The translations under genes and the position numbers were made by a program. The notes under the pieces were generated by a model that did not search any database, was not told the DNA's origin, and saw only the letters and a list, made by a program, of their open reading frames with translations. This document shows positions 53,245 to 62,081 of a stretch of 64,000 nt of DNA, one piece after another (position 1 is the first letter of the stretch; each line of letters opens with the position of its first letter). The DNA is taken from the NCBI GenBank assembly GCA_964410945.1, contig CAYPJE010000006.1, forward strand, positions 1 to 64,000. The letters are read 5' to 3'. The stretch comes from CAYPJE01 sp964410945 (GTDB lineage Bacteria; Fidelibacterota; Marinisomatia; Marinisomatales; TCS56).

Positions 53245-53403
53245 TAATTACCTCTTTGAAATTGAATGGGTATTATCATACCTGTGGGTCAAATAAATCT
53301 TATACAAATTTACGGAAAGTATATTTAGGATTCTATCAGGGAGAATGGAAAATAAAGAAAGGATGTCGTGCTGATTAATTAATCAACAGACAGAAAAATT
53401 TCG

Positions 53404-54351
53404 TTAATAATTTTGATAGGAATACCTGGTTACCGTCTGAAGGGAATCTTCATCAAATATAACCATATAGTACTGATCTTCAATCAGGCGACCGTTTTCA
53501 TCATAGATGTATTTATTCTTTGTGCTGTTGATAGTCCATGTTTTCAAATTCACGTCTGATTGGATATATTGTTCCATTCGGTCTTTATCATCATAAGAAT
53601 ATGAACGATCCTGACTTACACGACCATTTCTGATGGTCATATCAGTGATAAGTCGGGCCTGGTCATCGTAAGTCTGCAAGCGGGCAAAATTCATGGTGTC
53701 GCCAGGGGAATAGAAATATTCGCGCTTCAGATAGAATTCGTTGATGTAATTATACTGTTCTCTATATATCAACGTCCCATCAGATCGATATCGCAGGCAT
53801 TGAGACCGATTGCCGTTATTATTATATTCGTAAATCTGAGAGAATTTCAATTCATCGTCAATATAATCGTAAGTCCCTGTCAACAAACGTCTATTGTTGT
53901 AGATCAACACTCTTTTTTTTATACTGTTATTTTTATCTTTAGACCTGATCCGTTCAATAAGATTTCCCCACTCATCATATTTATATCGATAATTAACAAT
54001 CAACTCACCATTACCGGTAAAACTGGACTCTGTGGTTAGTAGCGACCGATCATCATAAACTGCTTCCCGGTACCACAACAATGAATCATTAAGACCATAC
54101 CACTGCAACACGATACTGTTACCGCGAATATCATAATGTTCAATTAACTGATTATACTTTACATTCCTCGGAATATTTTTTATCCTCATTTCAACCGGAG
54201 TTAATACAGTATCACCGCTGGAAATTGTCACATCATAAATTTTGGCAACGCGAATTTTCACACCGGAATATGGATCTACATCTTCTGTACTGGAACAGCT
54301 TACAAGTAATATCAAAACCACTAATTTCAAGATATTAATAATTATTCCCAA
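53404..54351 (-). CDS. Lipoprotein with YD-like repeats, function unknown
   Basis: A 315-residue protein with a lipobox LVSC about residue 19 and a mature part rich in short repeats such as YDEWGNLIERI, YNNNGNRSQCL, YDDQARLITDM and YDENGRLIEDQ. These resemble the YD/RHS repeat, which forms beta spirals, but only a handful are present. It is therefore a small surface or periplasmic beta protein anchored to a membrane; partner unknown. The start is a TTG at 54349-54351 and has no clear ribosome binding site, so the first residues are uncertain. Confidence 0.75.
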   Translation of the reverse strand: MGIIINILKLVVLILLVSCSSTEDVDPYSGVKIRVAKIYDVTISSGDTVLTPVEMRIKNIPRNVKYNQLIEHYDIRGNSIVLQWYGLNDSLLWYREAVYDDRSLLTTESSFTGNGELIVNYRYKYDEWGNLIERIRSKDKNNSIKKRVLIYNNRRLLTGTYDYIDDELKFSQIYEYNNNGNRSQCLRYRSDGTLIYREQYNYINEFYLKREYFYSPGDTMNFARLQTYDDQARLITDMTIRNGRVSQDRSYSYDDKDRMEQYIQSDVNLKTWTINSTKNKYIYDENGRLIEDQYYMVIFDEDSLQTVTRYSYQNY

Positions 54352-54488
54352 TAGCTTGAATCCTGTAGTCCTTTCTGCTGGGGTGGAGAATGTCGATCCA
54401 ATGTAGTTCCTTTGCCAAGGTATGCAAGTTTACCTTTCCATGAAATATAATAACAACAATAAATGCTTTCTACATGAAATTCAAACAC

Positions 54489-55001
54489 CTATCCTATTAT
54501 TCTGGGAACCCACATCGGGACTTCCCGCATATACAGGCGATAATCTTCTCCGAACCGCTCCAATAGTAATTTTTCTTCATACCGACAGATAATACGGAAA
54601 AACATTATAGCCAGCGCCAGGATTATCAAGGCAATTACCGACATATCAATCAGCAGCAAACCTCCATACAGAATTATTTCACTGACATACATCGGATGGC
54701 GAATATGGTTATATACACCTTTCCGAATTACAGCAGGAATCTCACGCACTTCTCCAAATACTATTTGGTAGCTTTTCCAAGCCAGCACTCCTGCCCCGAT
54801 TAACAACAGGATACCAATCGGAACCCGGATATATCCATCCATGAAATTATTCAGGGTTGTACTGTATTCTGGGAATATGGGATCGGTCAGCCAGGCAGCA
54901 AAGAAAAGGACCAAGACCACCAACTGACCAGCATCCCCAATTTTATGTTCTCCGGTCAGATCATCACGGGCATGATGGCCGGATCTTTGAGTACTACGCA
55001 A
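54489..55001 (-). CDS. Isoprenylcysteine methyltransferase-like membrane protein
   Basis: A 170-residue membrane protein with four or five hydrophobic segments. The C-terminal half holds the SAM-binding pattern of the ICMT/PEMT superfamily: VYNHIRHPMYVSEI and the acidic RYEEKLLLERFGEDYRLYM. The N-terminus DDLTGEHKIGDAGQ is a usual lead-in to the first helix. Substrate unknown; a small lipid or phospholipid is as likely as a protein. The only start that keeps the first helix is a TTG at 54999-55001, seven bases after rubrerythrin. Confidence 0.8.
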   Translation of the reverse strand: MRSTQRSGHHARDDLTGEHKIGDAGQLVVLVLFFAAWLTDPIFPEYSTTLNNFMDGYIRVPIGILLLIGAGVLAWKSYQIVFGEVREIPAVIRKGVYNHIRHPMYVSEIILYGGLLLIDMSVIALIILALAIMFFRIICRYEEKLLLERFGEDYRLYMREVPMWVPRIIG

Positions 55002-55007
55002 TATGAA

Positions 55008-55508
55008 TTACCCGATCTGCTGGTATTTTTCAGCTTTCAAACCACAGATGGGACAGCTATCTTCCGGTTTACCGATTTCAATATGTCCGCAGACCGGGCA
55101 GAGATAGATATCGCCAACCGGCAGATCCTTACCCTGCTGAACAGCTTCCAGCGCCAGGCGGTATAATTCGGCGTGTACTGCTTCTGCTTCAATCGCATAG
55201 CCAAACATCCGACGAGCCTTGTGATTTTCCTTTTCAGCCTGTTCAAGCATCGGTGGATACATCTGCTCAAACTCATATGTTTCACCATCGATGGCTGCTA
55301 ACAGGTTATCAAGGGTTGAACCGATTCCATCCATGGCCTTCAAATGACCGGCAGCGTGAATACGTTCCGCTTCGGCAGTAGTTCGGAAAAGCTGGGCAAT
55401 ATTCGGGAATCCATCTCTAACAGCTTTAGCCGCGAAGGCTGTGTATTTCTGGAAGGCCTGGCTCTCACCGGCAAATGCTGTTTTGAGGTTATTCTTGGTA
55501 TCAGACAT
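55008..55508 (-). CDS. Rubrerythrin
   Basis: A 166-residue non-haem iron protein that reduces hydrogen peroxide. A four-helix diiron domain (E in FAGESQAF, AEAERIHAAGH, EAEAVHAELYR) is followed by a rubredoxin-like site CPVCG...CPICG. It suggests an anaerobic or microaerophilic life with oxidative-stress defence. Its start overlaps the GNAT stop by one base (TGATG). Confidence 0.96.
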   Translation of the reverse strand: MSDTKNNLKTAFAGESQAFQKYTAFAAKAVRDGFPNIAQLFRTTAEAERIHAAGHLKAMDGIGSTLDNLLAAIDGETYEFEQMYPPMLEQAEKENHKARRMFGYAIEAEAVHAELYRLALEAVQQGKDLPVGDIYLCPVCGHIEIGKPEDSCPICGLKAEKYQQIG

Positions 55509-55975
55509 CAGGTTTTCTCCTCATTTATTCCTGTGGTCAATTTACATAAATATTTTACATTGATTTCCATACCCGGGGCATCGGACGGTCGTTTCTGAAA
55601 ACCGAATTTCTCATAGAACAGTCTGGTATCCCGGGCGGCGAATAACTGAATGTCACGGATTTTATGGTCCCGGCATTTTTCAATCAGGCGATTTAAAATA
55701 TTCCCGGCAATCCCCCTTCTCCGGTATTCCGGGTCCACGATCAAATCCAGAATCAGGGCATGAACACTTCCATCGCAAATAATTCGCCCACTACCCACAA
55801 GTTGAGTACCTGAATATGCATAAATATAATACCAGCTGTTCTTTACAGCATCAAATAACCGCTCGGCATCTAAACAATAATTCTCATTCCATCCCGTAGT
55901 TAAAAATAATTTAAACAGAGCCTGTTTGGGCGGTAATTCTTCCCGATATAGAATATTTTCAGTTATGGCAGCCAT
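55508..55975 (-). CDS. GNAT family N-acetyltransferase
   Basis: A 155-residue acetyltransferase. The CoA-binding region is ILDLIVDPEYRRRGIAGNIL, and FYEKFGFQKRP is the usual C-terminal strand. Substrate unknown. It overlaps the alkaline phosphatase gene by 13 bases and rubrerythrin by one base, so the three are co-translated. Confidence 0.87.
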   Translation of the reverse strand: MAAITENILYREELPPKQALFKLFLTTGWNENYCLDAERLFDAVKNSWYYIYAYSGTQLVGSGRIICDGSVHALILDLIVDPEYRRRGIAGNILNRLIEKCRDHKIRDIQLFAARDTRLFYEKFGFQKRPSDAPGMEINVKYLCKLTTGINEEKT

Positions 55976-57279
55976 ACCCCAAACAAAGTGGCGTACATCA
56001 TTCTATAGATATCGGTATTGTCGACGTTATTCGGTAATAGATGGGCATTTAGCCCGTGGGCTTTGGCCACTACACCACCGGCACCATCACCACCCTGGGC
56101 CCATCGGACACTGAAGTACATGGTTCTCCCAAACTGATCCGGCTGAGCAATAAATGGCGGAGTCCCAGTGCCATTCTGGCCATCAATTGGAGCACCGTTG
56201 GGATCATTGGGCAGTAACGGCTGCGTAAATGATAAAGTATCGCGGACACCCATCACCTCCATGCCACCGGCATCACTGTCAGCCGCTGTGATTAACAATG
56301 TCCGTGGATTTTCGGCTACATAATCTCTGGCAATACCAATAGCTTCGTCGGCCCGGTGCAACGCCTCCAGGGCACCCCGGGCGTTATTGTAATTGGAAAA
56401 ATTATCTGTTCCTTCCTCTTCCACAACCATCAGAAACGGTTTCCCTTTATGGTGCAGTATTTCAAGTGCTTTAGATGTCATTTCGGCCAGGGTTGGAGCG
56501 GCCGGGTTGAATAATTCCAATCCAAGGGAATCCAATTTCTCTTCACTGTTATCATTAAAGGTATGCAGGGCGGCAAATACGCCAAAGACGCGGTCGGTAC
56601 TGGCTGGCAAAGCCATCAATTCAGCCGTTGTATAAACCACTTCATAACCCAGCGCCTGGGCTTCCATGATCAGGTTTTTTCCATCCTGCCGGCGCCCCGG
56701 TTCACCATGACGGCCAGTAATTTCCGGTGGTAACAGCAGAACTTCACCACCAGACAGAATAATGTCGGCGCCACTGTTTATAATCTGCTCTGATATCTGA
56801 TCGGTAAATAGCCGGCTGGTATAGTTGGACATAAACGCACCGGAACCGGGCTCACATAAATGGCCACTGTTGATTATGGCCGTGGATATACCGGCGGCCT
56901 GGGCTTCACCCATGACACTGAAATCCTTACCCGAAAGTGACTTGAATGGTTTTTCAGGATTTATGCCATAAGCCAGATAATCGGCTTTTACTCCCAGGGC
57001 ATGAACTGTGGCCGCTCCATTGGAAGAGCTGGATAACGAGTTGGTCAAATGGCCCCGATAAACTCCCAATTCATCCAGTTGATCCCAGTTGAGCATCCCA
57101 TCCGGACCCACCTTCAACATTCTCAGGGCCCCCCACATGGCAACACCACTGCCGTCGGGATGGATGAAAATGGCACTGCCAATCTTAATTCTTTTTAACC
57201 TGCCACCCTGCACCAGGTTAACTGCACACAGGCTGAACAGGATGGAGAATGTTATCAATACTTTAATTGTTCTATTCAT
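55963..57279 (-). CDS. Alkaline phosphatase superfamily protein with altered metal ligands
   Basis: A 438-residue secreted protein: signal peptide (about 1-25), then the PhoA-like fold. The nucleophile is kept as S81 (LTNSLSSS), D42 sits in HPDGSG, and E288/E289 and D292 stand where PhoA has its magnesium and zinc acids. The three histidine zinc ligands of PhoA appear replaced: N296 in DNFSNYNN, S335 in TAADSDAGG and an alanine or glycine where the third His should be. The end VDNTDIYRMMYATLFG is typical of the family. Substrate and metals are therefore uncertain. It lies 21 bases from murQ. Confidence 0.82.
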   Translation of the reverse strand: MNRTIKVLITFSILFSLCAVNLVQGGRLKRIKIGSAIFIHPDGSGVAMWGALRMLKVGPDGMLNWDQLDELGVYRGHLTNSLSSSSNGAATVHALGVKADYLAYGINPEKPFKSLSGKDFSVMGEAQAAGISTAIINSGHLCEPGSGAFMSNYTSRLFTDQISEQIINSGADIILSGGEVLLLPPEITGRHGEPGRRQDGKNLIMEAQALGYEVVYTTAELMALPASTDRVFGVFAALHTFNDNSEEKLDSLGLELFNPAAPTLAEMTSKALEILHHKGKPFLMVVEEEGTDNFSNYNNARGALEALHRADEAIGIARDYVAENPRTLLITAADSDAGGMEVMGVRDTLSFTQPLLPNDPNGAPIDGQNGTGTPPFIAQPDQFGRTMYFSVRWAQGGDGAGGVVAKAHGLNAHLLPNNVDNTDIYRMMYATLFGVWLP

Positions 57280-57300
57280 TGTGATCCCGCTTATCAGTAA

Positions 57301-58242
57301 TTACTGTCCGGCTACATCGCCGATTATATTTCTCAACAATCCGTTATTTTCTGCAATCAATTCCCGGGCAGCAATTTTATCGCAGTCTTTCATAACCATA
57401 ACAATGGCTGTCTTGACCTCTTTATCGGCGGCAAATAAGCTATCCCTGGCCGCCTCGTATTCCAGTCCCGTTAATTGCTGAATGATCCGGGAACCACGAT
57501 CCACCAGTTTTTTATTAACCGCTGACAGATCGACCATCAGGTTGCCGTAGACCTTGCCGATTTTTATCATCGTAGTAGTAGAAATCATATTTATGACCAT
57601 CTTGGTGGCTGTCCCTGATTTCATTCTGGTCGAACCGGTCAAAATTTCCGAACCGACATCCACTGCGATTAATACATCAACACCGATGCTGATCAACGGC
57701 TTCGGATTACAAATTAAATATACTGTCCCGGCCCCGTTGCTTCCAGCCCATTCCAGCCCGCGAACTACATAGGGCGTGGCACTGCTGCTGGCAATTCCGA
57801 TCAGGACATCATTGGAATTGAAGCCAGCGGCTTTCAGATCACGGACAGCGTCTTCCGGCTCATCCTCGGCACCTTCAATCGAGCGCACCAGGGCATCGCT
57901 GCCACCGGCAATCACACCTTGGAACCAGTTCCGTGGTGCGGAAAAGGTCGGTGGGATTTCAGAGGCATCCAGTACTCCCAGCCGGCCACTTGTACCGGCT
58001 CCGATATAGAACACTCGGCCACCATTTCTGATGGCATTAACAGTTAATTCAGTAGCTCTGGTAATCTCAGGTAAAACTGCTCTTACTTTCCCGGCCAGAG
58101 TCTGGTCTTCCTGGTTGATAATGGACAGTATATCAGAGATTGGTTTTTTATCGATTCCAATGGAATTCGGATTCTGTTTTTCGGTCTGTAAATCTTTTCG
58201 CGCTTTGGGTTGTGTATTTTCCATGGTTGAATTTAGAATCAT
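57301..58242 (-). CDS. murQ: N-acetylmuramic acid 6-phosphate etherase MurQ
   Basis: A 313-residue SIS-domain lyase that cuts the lactyl ether of MurNAc-6-phosphate to give GlcNAc-6-phosphate and D-lactate in peptidoglycan recycling. Signatures are YIGAGTSGRLGVLDASE, GIASSSATPYV and GSTRMKSGTATK. Two in-frame ATGs (58242 and 58224) are possible and neither has a clear ribosome binding site. No MurNAc transporter or AnmK kinase is adjacent, so the source of its substrate is not shown. Confidence 0.96.
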   Translation of the reverse strand: MILNSTMENTQPKARKDLQTEKQNPNSIGIDKKPISDILSIINQEDQTLAGKVRAVLPEITRATELTVNAIRNGGRVFYIGAGTSGRLGVLDASEIPPTFSAPRNWFQGVIAGGSDALVRSIEGAEDEPEDAVRDLKAAGFNSNDVLIGIASSSATPYVVRGLEWAGSNGAGTVYLICNPKPLISIGVDVLIAVDVGSEILTGSTRMKSGTATKMVINMISTTTMIKIGKVYGNLMVDLSAVNKKLVDRGSRIIQQLTGLEYEAARDSLFAADKEVKTAIVMVMKDCDKIAARELIAENNGLLRNIIGDVAGQ

Positions 58243-58328
58243 TAACTAATACGGTTTCACCACTAATTCACATAAATCTCAAAACATAATCCCGATGGAA
58301 TTTCCCCCAGAAGCATTAATATTGCCCT

Positions 58329-58622
58329 ATGATCAAATCACCACCAGTAGCCTTATTGGTTATCGAGTTACACATTCCGGCTGCTCAATCTTTAAAGGAC
58401 AAACGGCGGATAGTCAAAAGCATAAAAGACCGAATTGGTAGACATTACAATGTGTCCATTGCAGAAATTGGTGAAGCGGAAAAATGGCAATCGGCTGCAC
58501 TGGCAATCACCGCTGTTGGTAATGATCGCCGTATATTAGGAAGTAATATGCAGAAGATTCGGAACAATATCGATAATGACCATGCTGCAGAAATAATCAA
58601 TCAGTCACTGGAGTTTATCTGA
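58329..58622 (+). CDS. DUF503 family protein
   Basis: A 97-residue protein of the DUF503/YlxP family, seen in VIELHIPAAQSLKDKRRIVKSI (split by the family motif LKDKR) and NVSIAEIGE. YlxP is often found near ribosome-maturation genes; its exact role is unknown. The stop overlaps the prmA start (TGATG), which ties it to ribosomal protein modification. The 86 bases upstream separate it from divergent murQ. Confidence 0.88.
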   Translation: MIKSPPVALLVIELHIPAAQSLKDKRRIVKSIKDRIGRHYNVSIAEIGEAEKWQSAALAITAVGNDRRILGSNMQKIRNNIDNDHAAEIINQSLEFI

Positions 58623-59512
58623 TGGGCTGGCAGAATCTTATCATTTCCTGCCAAAACTTTGATCCGCATCTGCTTTCTGATTTCCTCGTTGCCAAAGGGG
58701 CTCTGGCAGTATCCATAATCAATACCAATCCTGACAGCCGGGAAAAGGATAAATGGTTCGATGATCCGAATCGGCCTGATTTTATTGATCGTGATACTGC
58801 CGAAGTGGCAGCGATATTCCCCCAGAACAGCCCCATCGATGAACTAATTGAGGCTGTCCGTAATAATTTTTCAATGGTCGATTTACCCCTATACCGCGTC
58901 GAAACATTACCGGACCAGGATTGGGTCAGCAGTACCCAGAAACTGTCGACTGCACAGAAAATCAGTGACCGGATCTGGATTGTTCCAACCTGGGAAGCTG
59001 TCAAGGAAGAAAAGGCTGTTAATATCCGATTAGATCCGGGCCTGGCATTTGGTAGCGGTACTCACCCTACCACCCGGCTGTGCCTGAAATGGCTGGAAAA
59101 CAATGTCAGCGGTGGCGATTGTGTTCTTGATTATGGCTGCGGATCCGGTATTCTGGCCATAGCAGCGCTGAAATTGGGGGCGGAGGAATGTATCGGAATA
59201 GATATTGACCAGCAGGCACTGGAAAGTACGTACAACAATGCCCGCATTAATCAGGTTAAAATCAAAACATTTCTACCGGAAGATGAACCGCCCCGGCAAT
59301 ACAACAGTATAATCGCAAATATCCTGGCAAACCCGTTAATGGAATTGGCTGAGTTATTTGCCACACGATTAAAGGTAAATGGTACAATTGCCCTGTCCGG
59401 TATCCTTGATTCACAGATTGAGGCAGTGCAGCAAGCCTATGGCCGGCACTTCAGCAATATGAAGGTCGAAAAAGAAGAGGGCTGGGCTCTGATCAGTGCG
59501 AAACTAAGTTAA
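58622..59512 (+). CDS. prmA: Ribosomal protein L11 methyltransferase PrmA
   Basis: A 296-residue SAM-dependent methyltransferase that trimethylates L11. An N-terminal substrate domain precedes LDPGLAFGSGTHPTT, the SAM motif LDYGCGSGILAIAA, IDIDQQAL and the N-[IV]-L-A-N-P-type motif ANILANPL. Length matches the family. Confidence 0.95.
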   Translation: MGWQNLIISCQNFDPHLLSDFLVAKGALAVSIINTNPDSREKDKWFDDPNRPDFIDRDTAEVAAIFPQNSPIDELIEAVRNNFSMVDLPLYRVETLPDQDWVSSTQKLSTAQKISDRIWIVPTWEAVKEEKAVNIRLDPGLAFGSGTHPTTRLCLKWLENNVSGGDCVLDYGCGSGILAIAALKLGAEECIGIDIDQQALESTYNNARINQVKIKTFLPEDEPPRQYNSIIANILANPLMELAELFATRLKVNGTIALSGILDSQIEAVQQAYGRHFSNMKVEKEEGWALISAKLS

Positions 59513-59584
59513 TACTTCCGGCATAATAATTCTCATATCCGAATATCTAATTAAATTCAGGCCTTGAAAACAGGCAGGAAATAA

Positions 59585-60673
59585 TTGAAAAAACTTGATC
59601 TTTATTTAGCCCGTCAATTTCTGACCATCTGGGTTATGGCCCTGCTGGGTTTCATCTGTGTATTTATAATCGTTGACATAATTGAAAACCTGGATGATTT
59701 CATCGATAATTCTGTTCCGTTCGGAATTGTATTACGCTATTATTTCTATTACCTGCCCTGGTTTTTCAATATCGGGTTACCCATGTCCACCTTGATTGCA
59801 ACCGTCTTTTCGATCGGGCTAACGGCTAAACGCAATGAATTGACTGCCATGAAAGCAACCGGTATCAGCCTTTACCGAATGTCTGTCCCATTGATTCTGC
59901 TTGGTTTTCTGATCAGCTGTATTTCATTTGTATTTGAAGATCAATTCGTTATAGCGGGAAATGCCAGCCGCTCCGCGATTAAACAGGAATACATAAAAAA
60001 AGCCAAGAAAAAGAAAAAAGACCGGCGGGAAAACATTTTTTTGCAACGGGCCGAAAAATATCATATTGCCCTCGGACAGTATAATTTCAACACCAAAATC
60101 GCCAATTCAGCCACGGTCCAGGTAATGGAACTGGATAAGGTTTTTGAACGAATTGACCTGCAACAGATTGCCTGGGTTGATTCAGTCGAAAGCTGGTCAG
60201 CTAATCAATATTCTATCCGCCGGTTTACACCTGATGGTGAAGAACAGGAAGTCATCGTCGCCACCCGGGACACGTTATTCAACCTGGGCTTTGTTCCGGC
60301 TGATATCGAACGTAAATCTTCATCACCCGACGAATTAAACTATCGCGACCTGAAAGAGTTTATTGCCCAGCTTGAAGACAATGGTGTTGATACAACCCGG
60401 TGGGAAGTAGTCCTTAATTTCAAGGTGTCATTTGCCTTTACCAGTTTGATCCTGGTTTTGTTTGGCATTCCCCTCGTATTGATCAAACCCAAGAGTGGCC
60501 TTACCTTTGGTGCGGGAATGAGCGTCCTGGTAATATTTGCCTATTATGCTTTTATCAAATTCGGGCAATCAATGGGTTATAAGGATCTACTCGATCCGTG
60601 GCTCTCAGCCTGGATCGGGAATATGGTCTTCTCGACAGGGGGAATAATTCTACTGATCAGCGTTCGGAAATAA
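59585..60673 (+). CDS. LptF/LptG family permease
   Basis: A 362-residue inner-membrane protein of the YjgP/YjgQ family, part of the LptB2FG transporter that extracts lipopolysaccharide. Three transmembrane helices at each end flank a periplasmic beta-jellyroll domain (about 130-265). The motifs NELTAMKATGISLYRM and LFGIPLVLI are typical. F and G cannot be told apart reliably; no second copy is in the window. The start is TTG at 59585-59587, with AGGA upstream and the family start KKLDLYLARQF. Confidence 0.92.
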   Translation: MKKLDLYLARQFLTIWVMALLGFICVFIIVDIIENLDDFIDNSVPFGIVLRYYFYYLPWFFNIGLPMSTLIATVFSIGLTAKRNELTAMKATGISLYRMSVPLILLGFLISCISFVFEDQFVIAGNASRSAIKQEYIKKAKKKKKDRRENIFLQRAEKYHIALGQYNFNTKIANSATVQVMELDKVFERIDLQQIAWVDSVESWSANQYSIRRFTPDGEEQEVIVATRDTLFNLGFVPADIERKSSSPDELNYRDLKEFIAQLEDNGVDTTRWEVVLNFKVSFAFTSLILVLFGIPLVLIKPKSGLTFGAGMSVLVIFAYYAFIKFGQSMGYKDLLDPWLSAWIGNMVFSTGGIILLISVRK

Positions 60674-60677
60674 CCGC

Positions 60678-62081
60678 TTAACCTTCCGGTTCTGGTGTAT
60701 CTTCTTTCCGGCTTTTAAAACTGGTAATTGTCAAACCCAATGATATGTTAAGGCCTTTCATTGTATGTACCCACAATCCATTTCGGAAAGCCAGTCCAAA
60801 ATCAAAAATCATCGGCCCCTTGTGGATTCCGAATCCCATGCCCATTTCTTTAAAATCAGCACCGCCCCAGGAATAGCCCAGGCGGATAGGCACGGTCGGG
60901 TTGCGGACGAGCTCCGCCCCAATTGACCATTTCCAGCTGTCGCGGGAGAAAAAGCGATCCTCAAACCCGGCCACCAGATCTGATACCAGCAATACATCCG
61001 GATAGCGCTTGGAAACCGATACCCGGAACTGAGCCGGGTAGCGGGTACTGAATTTTTTCAGGTTTCCCTTATCATCAAGGTCATAAATAATCTGGTCCTT
61101 GGTAGGATTGGAATAAAATATTGAGTCATTCGACATGGTGGTGGCATTGAGCGAATCTATGGTATAAATATATTTAACAGCCATGCTGTCATTCAGTATT
61201 TCACCACCCCAGGTGAAATGGAACAGATCATCCTTATTACCATAGATGTTATCGCTGCCAGCCAACAGGTTTTTAATCATACCGGACTGATTCCAGTTGA
61301 TCTTCCCCACTGCATTTATCAGAGAAACACCTATCCGCCAGCCTTCCATTTCACGGGTTGTGAAACCCAGGTCCAGACCGAGGCCACTGCCACCAATCCC
61401 CTGTCGCATATAATAAACGCCGGTACCATACATGGATGAAGGCTCGGTGACCAAATTTGCATAACTGGAATCGGGATCGATACCGAAATAGAATAATCCC
61501 TGCAAGTATTTGATAGTCATTCCCCAGGCAAAATCATCATTGGGAATGGCGAAGGAAAAACCGAATTCATTGACACCCAGGATATCCATCCCCAGGGTCA
61601 TGTCAATATCCTGTCCAACCGGGTTGCCGTTCAATAACAAACTCATGACACCGGTTGGTAAGGTAGCATCGGCCAGAATGACCATATTGGACGTCAGCGC
61701 CATGTTACCGGAAGCATAATTCAGGGCCGGTATCGGCAGGTGCATATCGGTATACAGATTCAGCCCGCCGCTGCGCTCCAGATCATTGAGAATCTGGTCT
61801 TTGACGGTTTGTGTCAGGGTATCACCACTGATCTCGTTCAAATTTGACAACGATATATAATTACTGACCAAGCCGAAATCCAGACCAACCAGTTGCAACA
61901 TAAATGGTTTATCCTGCTGAAAGGCCAGCAGGGCCGGATTATACCCAACGGCGAAAATCCCGTCAGCCACCGAACCATAAGATCCGGCCAGACCTACGGC
62001 GCGCGGATCACGTTTCACCTGTCCTGATAGAATCGTGCAGGTCAGTGCCAGACTCAGCAATGTCAAAATGATCCGCCTCAT
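60678..62081 (-). CDS. Outer-membrane beta-barrel-like protein (DUF5723/PorV-like)
   Basis: A 467-residue protein with a signal peptide (about 1-20, ending SGQ) and the motif DPRAVGLAGSYGSVADGIFAVGYNPA split around A-V-G-L-A-G-S, typical of FCB-group outer-membrane proteins of the DUF5723/PorV/TraF-like kind. The rest alternates hydrophobic and polar residues in beta-strand fashion and ends with a barrel-like strand (LNISLGLTITSF). It starts inside the stop of the large upstream gene (ATGA overlap), so the two are made together. Convergent with lptF/G, four bases apart. Confidence 0.82.
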   Translation of the reverse strand: MRRIILTLLSLALTCTILSGQVKRDPRAVGLAGSYGSVADGIFAVGYNPALLAFQQDKPFMLQLVGLDFGLVSNYISLSNLNEISGDTLTQTVKDQILNDLERSGGLNLYTDMHLPIPALNYASGNMALTSNMVILADATLPTGVMSLLLNGNPVGQDIDMTLGMDILGVNEFGFSFAIPNDDFAWGMTIKYLQGLFYFGIDPDSSYANLVTEPSSMYGTGVYYMRQGIGGSGLGLDLGFTTREMEGWRIGVSLINAVGKINWNQSGMIKNLLAGSDNIYGNKDDLFHFTWGGEILNDSMAVKYIYTIDSLNATTMSNDSIFYSNPTKDQIIYDLDDKGNLKKFSTRYPAQFRVSVSKRYPDVLLVSDLVAGFEDRFFSRDSWKWSIGAELVRNPTVPIRLGYSWGGADFKEMGMGFGIHKGPMIFDFGLAFRNGLWVHTMKGLNISLGLTITSFKSRKEDTPEPEG

